Below, in pieces: positions 8,651 to 17,203 of a stretch of 64,000 bases of DNA. Each line of letters opens with the position of its first letter. Position 1 is the first letter of the stretch. Position numbers and translations under genes: made by a program. The notes beneath the pieces are model-generated. The model saw only the letters and a program-made list of their open reading frames with translations. It was not told the DNA's origin and searched no databases. Source of the stretch: Capnocytophaga stomatis (GTDB lineage Bacteria > Bacteroidota > Bacteroidia > Flavobacteriales > Flavobacteriaceae); NCBI RefSeq assembly GCF_002302635.1, contig NZ_CP022387.1:1364001-1428000 (forward strand). Reading direction: 5' to 3'.

Positions 8651-10021
8651 ATGTGTAAACTTATGAAGAAATGTAGTGTTGGGATGTTTTTTTGCTTTTC
8701 GGTAGGAAGTATGTTGGCTCAGGTGCAACCAAATATCCCAAATGATACCATTTCAAAAATAGAACAACAATCCAACGAAATTTTCAATAATTCACAGCCA
8801 ACTCCGCCCACAGGCATTAAAAAAGAAGGAATTTACATTTTGAAAGACCACCCGAAAGCCGAAAGCTATGACAAAAAATGGCTCAAAGAACTTTCAAACT
8901 CCGATTTATTCTTTCAAATGAGTGAAGAAATTCAAAATGAAGCTGTTACCGATGTAGTATATGAGGAATTATCCACTGAAGTACTGAAAGAACGTTTGGA
9001 GAAACTCAATCAAAAAACACCTTTCAACATTGAATACAATCCTATTTTAGAACGTGTTATCAAATCTTTTTTGAAAAATCGTCGTTCTTCATTGGAAAGA
9101 TTGATGAGCCTGAGCGATTATTATTTCCCGATGTTCGAACAGGAAATGAGCAACCACAGGATTCCTCTGGAAATGAAATATTTAGCCATTGTAGAATCCG
9201 CTTTGAATCCAAAAGCTCGTTCACGCGTAGGGGCAACCGGTTTGTGGCAATTTATGTACGCTACAGGAAAAAGCTACGGATTAGAAGTGAGTAATTACGT
9301 TGATGAGCGTAGTGACCCAGTTCGTTCCACGAAAGCTGCTGCGAAATATTTGAGTTATTTACATCAAATTTTTGGAGATTGGGATTTGGTTTTGGCAGCT
9401 TATAACTCCGGTCCGGGCAATGTTACCAAAGCGATGCGTCGTTCTAACGGGAAACAAAATTATTGGAATTTACGCCCGTATTTGCCTCGTGAAACTGCCG
9501 GATATGTGCCTGCATTCTTAGCTACACTTTATATTTTCGAATATGCAAAGGAACACGGATTTAGACCTCAAAGACGTGAAAATCACTACTTTGTAACCGA
9601 CACAGTACGAGTAAAACAAGCCGTTCCTTTCAAAAATATTGCTGAATTGACAGGAATGGATGTTAAAGAAATACAGTTTTTCAATCCTTCCTATCAATTG
9701 GATATTGTGCCTTATGTAGAGGGAAAAAATTATGCTTTGCGATTACCCATTGAAGAAATTGGCAAATTTGTAGCAAACGAAGAAACCATTTACGCTTACT
9801 TGAACGAAGAAAATGCCAAAAGAGAAAAAGCTCTTCCCGAATTGGTAAAAGGAGATTACGCAGGAAGTTCGGGCAAAAAAATAGTTTATACTGTGAAAAA
9901 AGGAGACGTTTTGGGAAAAATAGCTTCACGAAATGGGGTTACTGTTTCAAACTTAAAGCGTTGGAACAAAATTAAAGGAAATAATATCCACGTTGGTCAG
10001 AAATTAGTCATTTATAAATAA
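8651..10021 (+). CDS. mltD: Membrane-bound lytic murein transglycosylase (MltD-like) with SLT and LysM domains
   Basis: 456 aa. An N-terminal signal sequence ends at SMLAQ. The lytic transglycosylase domain (about 150-290) has the catalytic Glu in LAIVESALNP, followed by GATGLWQFM and LAAYNSGPGNV. One C-terminal LysM repeat (VYTVKKGDVLGKIASRNGVT) gives peptidoglycan binding. It cleaves the glycan strand between MurNAc and GlcNAc, forming 1,6-anhydroMurNAc. An ATG at 8663 (MKKCSVGMFF) would give a more classical signal peptide, so either start is possible. It is followed directly by a strong terminator. Confidence 0.92.
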   Translation: MCKLMKKCSVGMFFCFSVGSMLAQVQPNIPNDTISKIEQQSNEIFNNSQPTPPTGIKKEGIYILKDHPKAESYDKKWLKELSNSDLFFQMSEEIQNEAVTDVVYEELSTEVLKERLEKLNQKTPFNIEYNPILERVIKSFLKNRRSSLERLMSLSDYYFPMFEQEMSNHRIPLEMKYLAIVESALNPKARSRVGATGLWQFMYATGKSYGLEVSNYVDERSDPVRSTKAAAKYLSYLHQIFGDWDLVLAAYNSGPGNVTKAMRRSNGKQNYWNLRPYLPRETAGYVPAFLATLYIFEYAKEHGFRPQRRENHYFVTDTVRVKQAVPFKNIAELTGMDVKEIQFFNPSYQLDIVPYVEGKNYALRLPIEEIGKFVANEETIYAYLNEENAKREKALPELVKGDYAGSSGKKIVYTVKKGDVLGKIASRNGVTVSNLKRWNKIKGNNIHVGQKLVIYK

Positions 10022-10036
10022 AGAGAATTTTTACAA

Positions 10037-10062
10037 AAAAGACGTCCTTTTGGGCGTCTTTT
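10037..10062 (+). terminator. Rho-independent terminator after mltD
   Basis: An 11-bp stem (AAAAGACGTCC with GGGCGTCTTTT, one T:G wobble) closes a TTTT loop, 15 bases after the mltD stop. Confidence 0.85.
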
Positions 10063-10149
10063 CTGAATTTATAAAAGACCTTCAATGGCTGACATCAAAA
10101 AATTGGCAACCTTTTTGCTATTCCTTCAGGGTTATAAAATCAATTTTCT

Positions 10150-11271
10150 ATGAAAAAAATATTTCTAATCATATTTTCATTTGTCCATTTGTTTGGATTT
10201 TCTCAAATGACTTTTTCGGAGCGGGTTGAATATTCCGAATTGGCCACTCCGAAAGACAAATCCTTATTTTTTGTTGATTTTTGGGCTACTTGGTGCGTTC
10301 CGTGCGTTCACGTTTCTACTTATTTGAATACTGTTCAAGAGCAATTTCGTGATGATTTGTACATTGTTTCACTCACGCAAGAGCGTTCGGATGTGGTGCG
10401 TTCATTTTTGGAAAGACATCCGACAAAGCTTGCCGTAAGTATTGATTATGAAGGACAAAACTTCAAACAACACAATGTTAAAGCTCTTCCCTACGGAATT
10501 CTATTCAATGCCAACGGAGAGATTCTCTGGAAAGGAAATCCTGCCAACATCACTCCGAGAATGATTCGAAGTTTTCTTTCAAAAAATAAAAAAACAAGCC
10601 CTATTTACGACTTTCTGAAATATTCTTCCTACCAAAATGAAGAAGAAATAACCGTAACACTTGACAAAAATTTTGAAATACAAGAAGTAAACATTCCTGC
10701 AAATTCTTTTCCGATAATTGAGAGAATCAATGATGTCACTTCAGTAAAAGGTTCTTTGTCGCAAATTGTTGCTTATCTTCTGAAAGTCAGCGGGAAACAA
10801 GTAACATTGAAAGATGATTTCAAACAATATCAACTACTTATCCAAAAAAGCTTTAATCATTCGTGGAAAGAAAAAGAAATTGCGAATATAATTTTGCAAG
10901 ATTTGGGCTACACATTAAAAACAGAAATTCGAGCCGGGAAAATACTCGAAATTCACTTACCTGATTCAACCTCAGCGTATTGGAATAAAGACCAAATTGA
11001 TTGGGGAGCAAAAAATCCAAAATTTCTGGTAGATGAAAGTCAATTTTCGGCGGATAATATTTCTGTAAATGATTTTCTGTATAAACTTTCGGATGTGCTG
11101 GAAACTCCTGTTAATGTGAAAAATATGCAAAACATTACCGCAGAAGTATTTGATTGGCAAGTACATTATCAGTTTTCGGATTTGATGATTAGCAACCTTT
11201 CCGATTTGGGTATCGAAGCTAAGGAAACTTCGGGCAATTTTGTGAGATATTTTATCGAGAAAATAAATTAG
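10150..11271 (+). CDS. Secreted thioredoxin-fold protein with duplicated C-terminal module
   Basis: 373 aa. A signal peptide (MKKIFLIIFSFVHLFGFSQ) is followed by a thioredoxin domain with FWATWCVPC (Cys49, Cys52) and a KALPYGILFN cis-Pro region. Beyond residue ~170 there are two related modules of ~75 residues. Each runs from a Ser-hydrophobic helix through a Trp-containing strand to a DLG turn (LQDLGYTLKTE near 255; LSDLGIEAKET near 350). It is probably a periplasmic redox protein. The C-terminal modules look like small STN/DUF3738-type folds, but the assignment is tentative. It has its own transcription unit between terminator and rseP. Confidence 0.8.
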   Translation: MKKIFLIIFSFVHLFGFSQMTFSERVEYSELATPKDKSLFFVDFWATWCVPCVHVSTYLNTVQEQFRDDLYIVSLTQERSDVVRSFLERHPTKLAVSIDYEGQNFKQHNVKALPYGILFNANGEILWKGNPANITPRMIRSFLSKNKKTSPIYDFLKYSSYQNEEEITVTLDKNFEIQEVNIPANSFPIIERINDVTSVKGSLSQIVAYLLKVSGKQVTLKDDFKQYQLLIQKSFNHSWKEKEIANIILQDLGYTLKTEIRAGKILEIHLPDSTSAYWNKDQIDWGAKNPKFLVDESQFSADNISVNDFLYKLSDVLETPVNVKNMQNITAEVFDWQVHYQFSDLMISNLSDLGIEAKETSGNFVRYFIEKIN

Positions 11272-11352
11272 TTAATTACGTAGTGACAAAAATAAAAGTT
11301 TAATATTCTCAATTATTATTTTATTTTTGCCGAAAAATTTTAAAATTTATAA

Positions 11353-12681
11353 ATGGAAACATTTTTGATTAAAGCGGCTCAGCTTATTCTGAGTCTTTCA
11401 ATATTGATTGTTTTACACGAATTAGGGCATTTCATTCCTGCCAAAATTTTCAAAACCCGAGTTGAAAAATTCTTTTTGTTTTTTGACGTAAAATTTGCTC
11501 TTTTCAAAAAGAAAATAGGAGAAACCGTTTACGGAATCGGGTGGCTTCCTTTGGGGGGATATGTTAAAATCTCGGGAATGATTGATGAGAGTATGGACAA
11601 GGAACAAATGGCTCAACCGCCTCAACCTTGGGAATTTCGTTCAAAACCTACGTGGCAACGCCTCATCATTATGATTGGTGGAGTGACCGTTAATCTCATT
11701 TTAGGTTTCCTGATTTATATGATGATTTTGTTCGTTTGGGGAGAAAATCAGGTAAAAGAAAATGGTATTGAAGGAGGTTTTGCAGTTAGTAAAACAATGA
11801 AATCATACGGCTTTCAAAATGGTGACATCGTTACTGAGGTAAACGGAAAAACTTTGGAAAACGTGCTTGATATCAATCGTTATGTGATGCTTCGCGATGT
11901 GAGCAACCTGAAGGTAAAAGGCTCAGACGGGCAAACGCGATTTTTGTCACTGCCTGATTCTATCGGAAAAATGTTGTACTTGCGAGGAGAGATGACTCCT
12001 TTCAGTCCAAAAATAAAACCAATTATGGACTCCGTGATAGTGGGTTCGCCTGCTGAAAAAGCCGGATTCCGAAAAGGAGATAAAATTCTATCAATCAACG
12101 GTGAAGCTATTGAATATTACACAGATGTATCACCTACGATAGCCTCTTATCCGCAAGGTTCTGTACTTACTTTCAAGGTGGAACGCGATGGACAAACACA
12201 AAACATTGAAGTTACTCCTGATGGGAAAGGAAAAATCGGGTTTGTAGCATCACAACGAGAAGGAAAAATTGATATCGTTCATAAAAAGTACGACTTCTCT
12301 TCCGCTTTAAGTGAAGGTTTTTCATACGGATATTGGATTTTGCGTGATTATATCGCTCAGTTCAAATTTGTTTTCACTAAAAAAGGAGCTACGGAAGTGG
12401 GCGGTTTTGTGGCAATCGGGAATATGTTTCCTGCTAAATGGGATTGGAAAACTTTCTGGTCAACTACGGCTTTCATTTCCATAATATTGGCTTTTATGAA
12501 TATTTTGCCTATTCCTGCTTTAGATGGCGGACACGTTGTTTTCTTGCTCTACGAAATGGTTACAGGCAGAAAGCCAAATGAAAAGGTAATGGAATATGCT
12601 CAAATGATTGGATTTTTCATTTTGATTGGATTGGTGCTGTATGCCAACGGAAATGATATTTACAAATGGCTTTTTAAATAA
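11353..12681 (+). CDS. rseP: RIP metalloprotease RseP (site-2 protease)
   Basis: 442 aa. The zinc site HELGH (residues 22-26) is in the first membrane helix, and NILPIPALDGGH supplies the third ligand in a late helix. Two PDZ-like segments are present (GFQNGDIVTEVNG and AEKAGFRKGDKILSINGE). It performs intramembrane cleavage of anti-sigma factors and signal-peptide remnants. Length and order are standard. A TATTTTTG -7 box at 11322-11329 precedes the ATG, without a good -33 element. Confidence 0.95.
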   Translation: METFLIKAAQLILSLSILIVLHELGHFIPAKIFKTRVEKFFLFFDVKFALFKKKIGETVYGIGWLPLGGYVKISGMIDESMDKEQMAQPPQPWEFRSKPTWQRLIIMIGGVTVNLILGFLIYMMILFVWGENQVKENGIEGGFAVSKTMKSYGFQNGDIVTEVNGKTLENVLDINRYVMLRDVSNLKVKGSDGQTRFLSLPDSIGKMLYLRGEMTPFSPKIKPIMDSVIVGSPAEKAGFRKGDKILSINGEAIEYYTDVSPTIASYPQGSVLTFKVERDGQTQNIEVTPDGKGKIGFVASQREGKIDIVHKKYDFSSALSEGFSYGYWILRDYIAQFKFVFTKKGATEVGGFVAIGNMFPAKWDWKTFWSTTAFISIILAFMNILPIPALDGGHVVFLLYEMVTGRKPNEKVMEYAQMIGFFILIGLVLYANGNDIYKWLFK

Positions 12682-12708
12682 TCATTGAATACTACTTTTA
12701 ACAACTTT

Positions 12709-12757
12709 AAGTGATAGGAACATTTTTCTTGATGAATTTTATTTGCTCCTATCACTT
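12709..12757 (+). terminator. Long-loop hairpin after rseP
   Basis: An exact 11-bp stem (AAGTGATAGGA at 12709-12719, TCCTATCACTT at 12747-12757) with a 27-base loop, followed by TTATTTTTT. It is likely the rseP terminator, though the loop is unusually long. Confidence 0.55.
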
Positions 12758-12795
12758 TTATTTTTTAGTTATCTGAATTTCAAAAATATATAACA

Positions 12796-13113
12796 ATGGA
12801 TTTCTTCGAGCAAGTGTACGAAGTTGTAAAGAAAATCCCATACGGAAAAGTAACCACATATGGGCTAATTGCCAACTATTTAGGAGCAAAAAAATCCGCA
12901 AGAATGGTGGGCTGGGCTTTGAATGCTTCTCACGGAAAGGAAGGCATTCCGGCTCATCGAGTTGTAAATCGCAAAGGAATGCTCACAGGCAAGTTTCATT
13001 TTGAAGGCACTAACCTAATGCAACAACTTTTAGAAAATGAAGGCATTGAAGTAAAAGATAATCAAGTTGTTGATTTCGAGAAGCACTTATGGATTCCCGA
13101 ACTGGAGGATTAA
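12796..13113 (+). CDS. Alkyltransferase-like protein (ATL, MGMT family without the acceptor cysteine)
   Basis: 105 aa, equal to the DNA-binding domain of O6-alkylguanine-DNA alkyltransferases. The helix-turn-helix region contains YGKVTTYGLIANYLG. The usual PCHR active site reads PAHR (IPAHRVVNRKG), so the alkyl-accepting cysteine is Ala. Such ATL proteins bind O6-alkylguanine without repairing it and flag the lesion for nucleotide excision repair. No fused N-terminal domain is present, as is normal for ATLs. It is a single gene between two hairpins. Confidence 0.92.
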   Translation: MDFFEQVYEVVKKIPYGKVTTYGLIANYLGAKKSARMVGWALNASHGKEGIPAHRVVNRKGMLTGKFHFEGTNLMQQLLENEGIEVKDNQVVDFEKHLWIPELED

Positions 13114-13152
13114 AATCTTTCAAAAAGCTAAGTAGAAATTCGTTAAAATAAA

Positions 13153-13191
13153 AAATATCGCATACTACCCAAAAGGCAATATGCGATATTT
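13153..13191. terminator. Bidirectional terminator between ATL and trxA
   Basis: A perfect 12-bp stem (AAATATCGCATA at 13153-13164 with TATGCGATATTT at 13180-13191) lies between the convergent genes, flanked by A- and T-rich runs. Confidence 0.75.
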
Positions 13192-13213
13192 CTTCTTACG
13201 TAAAGAACAAAAA

Positions 13214-13534
13214 TTATGACAACAAACCGTCAATAGCGTCTGTGTAAGTCTTTTTAGGAGCAACACCTACTTGTCTTCCCACAACTTCTCCGTTTTGGAA
13301 AACTAAAACCGTAGGGATATTTCTTACTCCATATTTACCGGCAAACTCCTGATTGTTATCAACATCAACTTTTCCAACAACCACTTTTCCTTCGTATTCT
13401 TTAGCAATTTCTTCAATTACAGGACCTAACATACGGCAAGGACCACACCAAACTGCCCAAAAATCAACCAAAACTGGTTTATCACTTTTCAAAACTACTT
13501 CTTCAAATGTAGCATCTGTTATTTCTAAAGCCAT
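13214..13534 (-). CDS. trxA: Thioredoxin
   Basis: 106 aa with the classical WCGPC active site and the NIPTVLVF cis-Pro loop; length and pattern match TrxA. It is the general cytoplasmic disulfide reductase for ribonucleotide reductase, peroxiredoxins and others. It has its own near-consensus promoter upstream. The 5482 thioredoxin (WCGNC) is a distinct paralogue. Confidence 0.97.
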   Translation of the reverse strand: MALEITDATFEEVVLKSDKPVLVDFWAVWCGPCRMLGPVIEEIAKEYEGKVVVGKVDVDNNQEFAGKYGVRNIPTVLVFQNGEVVGRQVGVAPKKTYTDAIDGLLS

Positions 13535-13564
13535 TTTTATAAATTTTTACTATTTATCAGGTTA

Positions 13565-13597
13565 CAAAGATACTAAATTAATATTGTATAACACAAC
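13565..13597 (-). promoter_or_regulatory. trxA promoter
   Basis: On the minus strand, GTTG (13597-13594) and TATCTTTG (13572-13565) are separated by 21 bases. The ATG is about 30 bases downstream of the -7 box. Confidence 0.65.
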
Positions 13598-13700
13598 ATT
13601 TACTATAAATTTTTGTTATATAACGATTATTATCTTCTATAATAAAAATTATCTGCATTGAAGTAAACAATATTTTTAAAGTCGTTTTTGAAAATGATTT

Positions 13701-13731
13701 TTTGATTAAAAGAATAAAATTAATATTTTTG
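13701..13731 (+). promoter_or_regulatory. yggS promoter (consensus)
   Basis: TTTG at 13701-13704, a 19-base spacer and TATTTTTG at 13724-13731 exactly match the phylum consensus. The start codon lies 25 bases beyond. Confidence 0.75.
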
Positions 13732-13756
13732 GCAAGAAAAAAGCAGAATACATATT

Positions 13757-14482
13757 ATGGACATTTTAAAAAATCTTGAAGTTATACAAAATCGAATAAA
13801 TTCAGCTTGTGCCAAAAGCAATCGAAATCCGAATGAAGTAAAATTATTGCTTGCAACGAAAACCGTTTCTGCTGAAAGAATAAAAATTGCCTTAAATGCA
13901 GGTTACACGCTCATTGCTGAAAACAGAGTGCAAGAGCTTAAAGAAAAATATAATGATTTAAAAGATACTCAACACACAAACCACTTTATCGGGCATTTGC
14001 AAACAAATAAGGTAAAAGACATTCTAAAATACGATGTAAGCTGCGTAGAATCTCTCGACCGATATGAATTGGCTGAAAAATTACATCAGCGTCTGTCTTC
14101 CGAAAACAAAACAATGGAAGTTTTTATACAAATAAATACTTCAGGAGAAGAAAGTAAATTTGGCGTACACCCTGATAATGCAATAGAATTAGTAAAAAAA
14201 GTAGCTCAACTCAACACACTCAAAATTAAAGGATTAATGACGATAGGACTATTCAGTTCGGATGCTGATAAGGTTCGGAAATGCTTTCGTTTGTTAAAAC
14301 AAATTCAGCAGGAAATTGCGGCTTTGCAACTCCCTGATGTAGAAATGAAAGAACTTTCGATGGGAATGAGCGGAGACTTGGAAATTGCCATCGAAGAAGG
14401 AGCGACTATCGTACGTGTGGGTACTGATATTTTCGGGAAACGAATCTATTCTGATAGCTTCTATTGGAATGAAAATCAATAA
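13757..14482 (+). CDS. yggS: YggS family pyridoxal phosphate homeostasis protein
   Basis: 241 aa, a single-domain alanine-racemase-like TIM barrel. The PLP lysine is Lys35 in LLATKTVSAE. Also visible are AENRVQEL, HFIGHLQTNK, INTSGEESKFG and the phosphate-binding SMGMSGDLEIAIEEGATIVRVG. Such proteins bind PLP and buffer free vitamin B6 without enzyme activity. It is monocistronic, converging on the cytochrome c peroxidase remnant with a 10-bp gap. Confidence 0.95.
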   Translation: MDILKNLEVIQNRINSACAKSNRNPNEVKLLLATKTVSAERIKIALNAGYTLIAENRVQELKEKYNDLKDTQHTNHFIGHLQTNKVKDILKYDVSCVESLDRYELAEKLHQRLSSENKTMEVFIQINTSGEESKFGVHPDNAIELVKKVAQLNTLKIKGLMTIGLFSSDADKVRKCFRLLKQIQQEIAALQLPDVEMKELSMGMSGDLEIAIEEGATIVRVGTDIFGKRIYSDSFYWNENQ

Positions 14483-14492
14483 AATTCCTTGA

Positions 14493-15593
14493 CTATCGGG
14501 GAATCTCAGGACGTGGCATTTTGAATTTCGTTCCGTTCAGGGCTTCTAAGAAAGCAACCAAGTCTTTTATCTCTTGCGAAGTTAGGTTTAAAGGCTTCAT
14601 AAGTGGGTCAACCACAGGGTGAAGAGGGTCTTTTGTTTTTTCTTCAGGAGTTGGATTAACAACCTGCATACCACTGTTGTACATATTTACAATTCCTGTC
14701 AAATCGTCAAAAAATCCGTTATGCATCCAAGGGCGCGTATTTAGCAAATCTCGTAGGGAAGGCGTTAAAAAACGACCTACATCATCAGGATTTTTAGTGA
14801 TGTTATATCTTCCTAAATCTTCGTATTTACGTTTGTAATAGGTTAACCCAATGTTGTGAAACTTTTCGTCAGTGAGATACTGTCCGTTGTGACAATTCAT
14901 ACATCGTCCTTTAGTTCTAAAAATATGTAATCCCTTAATTTCTTGATTTGTAAGAGATTTAAAATCTCCTTGCATAAACTTATCTACTCTACTGGCTTGG
15001 CTTTTCACCGTTCGCTGAAAAGCAGCTAAGGCTTTGAGAATATGTTCAGATTTTATTCTTTTCGTATGAAAAGCTTTATCAAACAACTCCCTGTATTTCT
15101 CTATTTTTTGTAACTTTCCCGGTAACAAGTCAATATTCATATTCATTTCATTATGAGCTCCTATAGGTCCTAATGCTTGTTCTTCTAAAGAAGATGCTCG
15201 TCCGTCCCAAAAAAAGGTATTTTTACTTGCAACATTCAGAATTGATTGCGTATTGCGGCTTCCTTCGAGGTGGTCGTGTCCTACAGCCTTTTTGGTGTGT
15301 GTTGTCCAGCCCATCTCAGGATGATGGCAAGTACTACAAGAAATTTGGTTAGAAGCTGATAATTTTGGGTCAAAAAACAATATCATACCCAATTGCACAT
15401 CAGGCTTTTCAAGATTTTTGTAATAGTCCATATCAGTTTCAATGGGAGCCATTTCTGTCCACTCCACTCCATCATCGATAGTAGGTTTAGGCCATTGATT
15501 AATAGGCTTTTTATAAGATTCAATGATAATAAACTTGTTTAAACTTTTCGAATAAATGTTAGTATAATCCCTAGATACAACATAGCCATCCAA
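14493..15593 (-). pseudogene. Cytochrome c peroxidase, 3' part, cut off from its signal peptide by an IS
   Basis: Genuine enzyme sequence begins at 15530. The first 21 codons of the open frame (from 15593) derive from the IS end, and codon 22 is the target duplication. Two heme c sites are present (CSTCH and CMNCH), with TFFWDGRASSLEEQALGP and RFLTPSLRDLLNTRPWMHNG, as in di-heme MauG/CcpA-type peroxidases. The family reduces H2O2 to water in the periplasm. Without a signal peptide the product could not be exported for heme attachment, so the gene is almost certainly inactive. Fusing the 5' part (16523-16425) restores a single open frame of about 377 codons. Confidence 0.88.
15531..15548 (+). 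repeat. IS terminal inverted repeat (transposase 3' side)
   Basis: AAACTTGTTTAAACTTTT, paired with the reverse complement of 16407-16424 with two mismatches. The transposase stop codon lies inside this repeat. Confidence 0.8.
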
Positions 15594-16333
15594 GTTGTGT
15601 TTAGGGTTTCATATCTTATAATCAATCCTTTAAAACCATCAAGCCACGCAAAACTTCTCTCTATTTTAAACCGATTTTTATATAATTCTTCGTCAAAATA
15701 AATATTTTCATTTTGTCCATTTCTGGGATTTTGTTTGATATTAGGTATTATTTCTTTTTCCTGTAAAAAACTTTTTAAGTCTCGGCTATCAAAACCTGCA
15801 TCTGCATTGACAAACAAGCCTTTATGCTCTATTTTCGCTTCCTCCAAAAGATTCAAAATCTCTTTTAAAACAAAGTCTATATCATTCAAATCGTGATGAT
15901 TACCGGATTTTGGACTACCCATTGCTAAAATTTGCCCCAAATTATCACACAGAAAGATAGAATTCGTGGTCTTTGACTTTTTTCTTAACTGATAACCAAC
16001 AGATTGCCCTCCCATTCGACATCGAGTATGACTACCATCAAGTTGGACGCTTGATAAATCTAATTTTCTCCGATTCTCAAGCAACAAATTAAGCCAAATT
16101 CGCTTAAAACTACCATCTTTACTCCATTTATTGAAATAATAATAGACTGTTTGATAGCTTATTTTTTGGTCTTTAAAATACACTTCTACCGGAAGTTCCC
16201 TCCACTGGCAACCTGTTTTTAATCGTTTGACTATCAGAAGAAAAATTAATGATAAATCAAATTTTGTTTTAAATCCTCTTTTTCCAATACTCAAATGGGA
16301 AATAATCCATTTTTTTATTATATCTTTGCTCAA
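15539..16333 (-). CDS. IS5-type DDE transposase
   Basis: 264 aa. An N-terminal segment has GCQWRELP, and HTH-like YQTVYYYFNKWSKDGSFKRI is typical of IS5-related transposases. The DDE catalytic set is Asp99 (QLDGSH), Asp178 in NADAGFD and Glu225 in RFKIERSFAWLD. The length is normal and the frame intact, so the element may still be mobile. The stop lies within the terminal inverted repeat. Confidence 0.93.
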   Translation of the reverse strand: MSKDIIKKWIISHLSIGKRGFKTKFDLSLIFLLIVKRLKTGCQWRELPVEVYFKDQKISYQTVYYYFNKWSKDGSFKRIWLNLLLENRRKLDLSSVQLDGSHTRCRMGGQSVGYQLRKKSKTTNSIFLCDNLGQILAMGSPKSGNHHDLNDIDFVLKEILNLLEEAKIEHKGLFVNADAGFDSRDLKSFLQEKEIIPNIKQNPRNGQNENIYFDEELYKNRFKIERSFAWLDGFKGLIIRYETLNTTWMAMLYLGIILTFIRKV

Positions 16334-16406
16334 AGTTCCTTGATTTTCATTTTGTTATGCAAAACAAAAATGCTAAAAATTCTTGGAACTTTTAATTTTC
16401 CTCTTA

Positions 16407-16424
16407 AAAAGTTTAGACAGGTTT
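16407..16424 (-). repeat. IS terminal inverted repeat (transposase 5' side)
   Basis: Reads AAACCTGTCTAAACTTTT on the minus strand. It pairs with 15531-15548. Confidence 0.8.
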
Positions 16425-16523
16425 AATATAATCCTCTTCCTGTTGCAATCTGTTTAAGTTTTCATTGCTCTTACAGATAGCAAACGCAGAAAAAACACTC
16501 AGAAATATAAAAATACGTCTCAT
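16425..16523 (-). pseudogene. Cytochrome c peroxidase, 5' fragment encoding the lipoprotein signal
   Basis: 33 codons from the ATG at 16523: a hydrophobic leader MRRIFIFLSVFSAFAIC with a lipobox-type cysteine at position 17, then KSNENLNRLQQEEDYI. The frame ends exactly at the target duplication (ATT on this strand). Reading on from 15527 after removing the IS gives I-I-E-S-Y-K-K in frame, so the intact gene encoded an exported, probably lipid-anchored peroxidase. It starts 23 bp after the upstream barrel fragment and belonged to the same operon. Confidence 0.85.
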
Positions 16524-16546
16524 AAATATAATCCTCTGAAATAGTT

Positions 16547-17203
16547 TTAAAAACTAACTCCTGTTGAAATGTTGTACAAATAGTTTGTTTTCCCTTCAAA
16601 AGTAACTATTTCACTGCTAATTCCAAAAAAAATATTAAATTTCGGACTCAAATAGCGATCTATTTTTAATTTCACTCCGTATTTTGTAGAGTTAGAAGCT
16701 AAAAAGTGATAATTATGTTTCATCATTTCGCTTAATGAAATTTCATCATCATTTCTTAGCACGGACATTTTTTTCAAGTTTTTTCGGTGATTGATATTCA
16801 AACCGAAGGATAAAACATTTTTAGCATCCAAAGCGTTGATATACGCAATTTTGGCACCAACACCCATATAATCAAAATGTTGAAAGCTCTTAACGAGAAA
16901 ATACTCCTCCCGATAAATCTGATAATTTACAAAAGGAGAAAAATTCAACTGTGCCTTTCTGCCAGAATAAAACAGTCCGCTCAACTCAAAAAAATCATTT
17001 TCAAGGCGATAGTTTTCATTTCTGGAAATTACTTCAATATTATTGTTATTACCTCTTCCTGAAAGTATAGGTTCTATACCCTTTTTCTCATTCCGAAGAT
17101 AATTTAATTTTATTCCGTAAGTGTTTTTCTGACTATTGAATAACTTTATAAAATTGATATTCAAATCTCTATTCGTTAAACGCATAGCTTCTGTACCCAT
17201 CAA
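16547..17203 (-). pseudogene. Outer-membrane beta-barrel C-terminal fragment
   Basis: 218-codon open frame with no signal peptide. Alternating hydrophobic/polar strands end in YNISTGVSF, with the terminal Phe typical of outer-membrane barrels. It overlaps the end of the receptor fragment (17169-17203) in another frame. It may be the C-terminus of the receptor itself after a frameshift and deletion, or of a neighbouring barrel (DUF6850-type) joined to the receptor by a deletion. I cannot decide between these from sequence alone. Confidence 0.7.

Larger units (their letters stand above)
15531..16424. mobile_element. IS5-family-like insertion sequence, 894 bp
   Basis: Terminal inverted repeats lie at 15531-15548 and 16407-16424 and match at 16 of 18 positions (AAACYTGTYTAAACTTTT). 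A 3-bp target duplication AAT flanks the element (15528-15530 and 16425-16427). It carries one transposase gene that nearly fills it. It is inserted in the N-terminal region of the cytochrome c peroxidase gene and transcribed in the same direction. The family is assigned from the transposase; the exact ends are inferred from the repeat match. Confidence 0.88.

Noticed and set aside
15531-15593. Codons 1-21 of the peroxidase open frame as a real N-terminus
   Set aside because: They are the end of the IS read in a second frame; the true leader is at 16523-16425.
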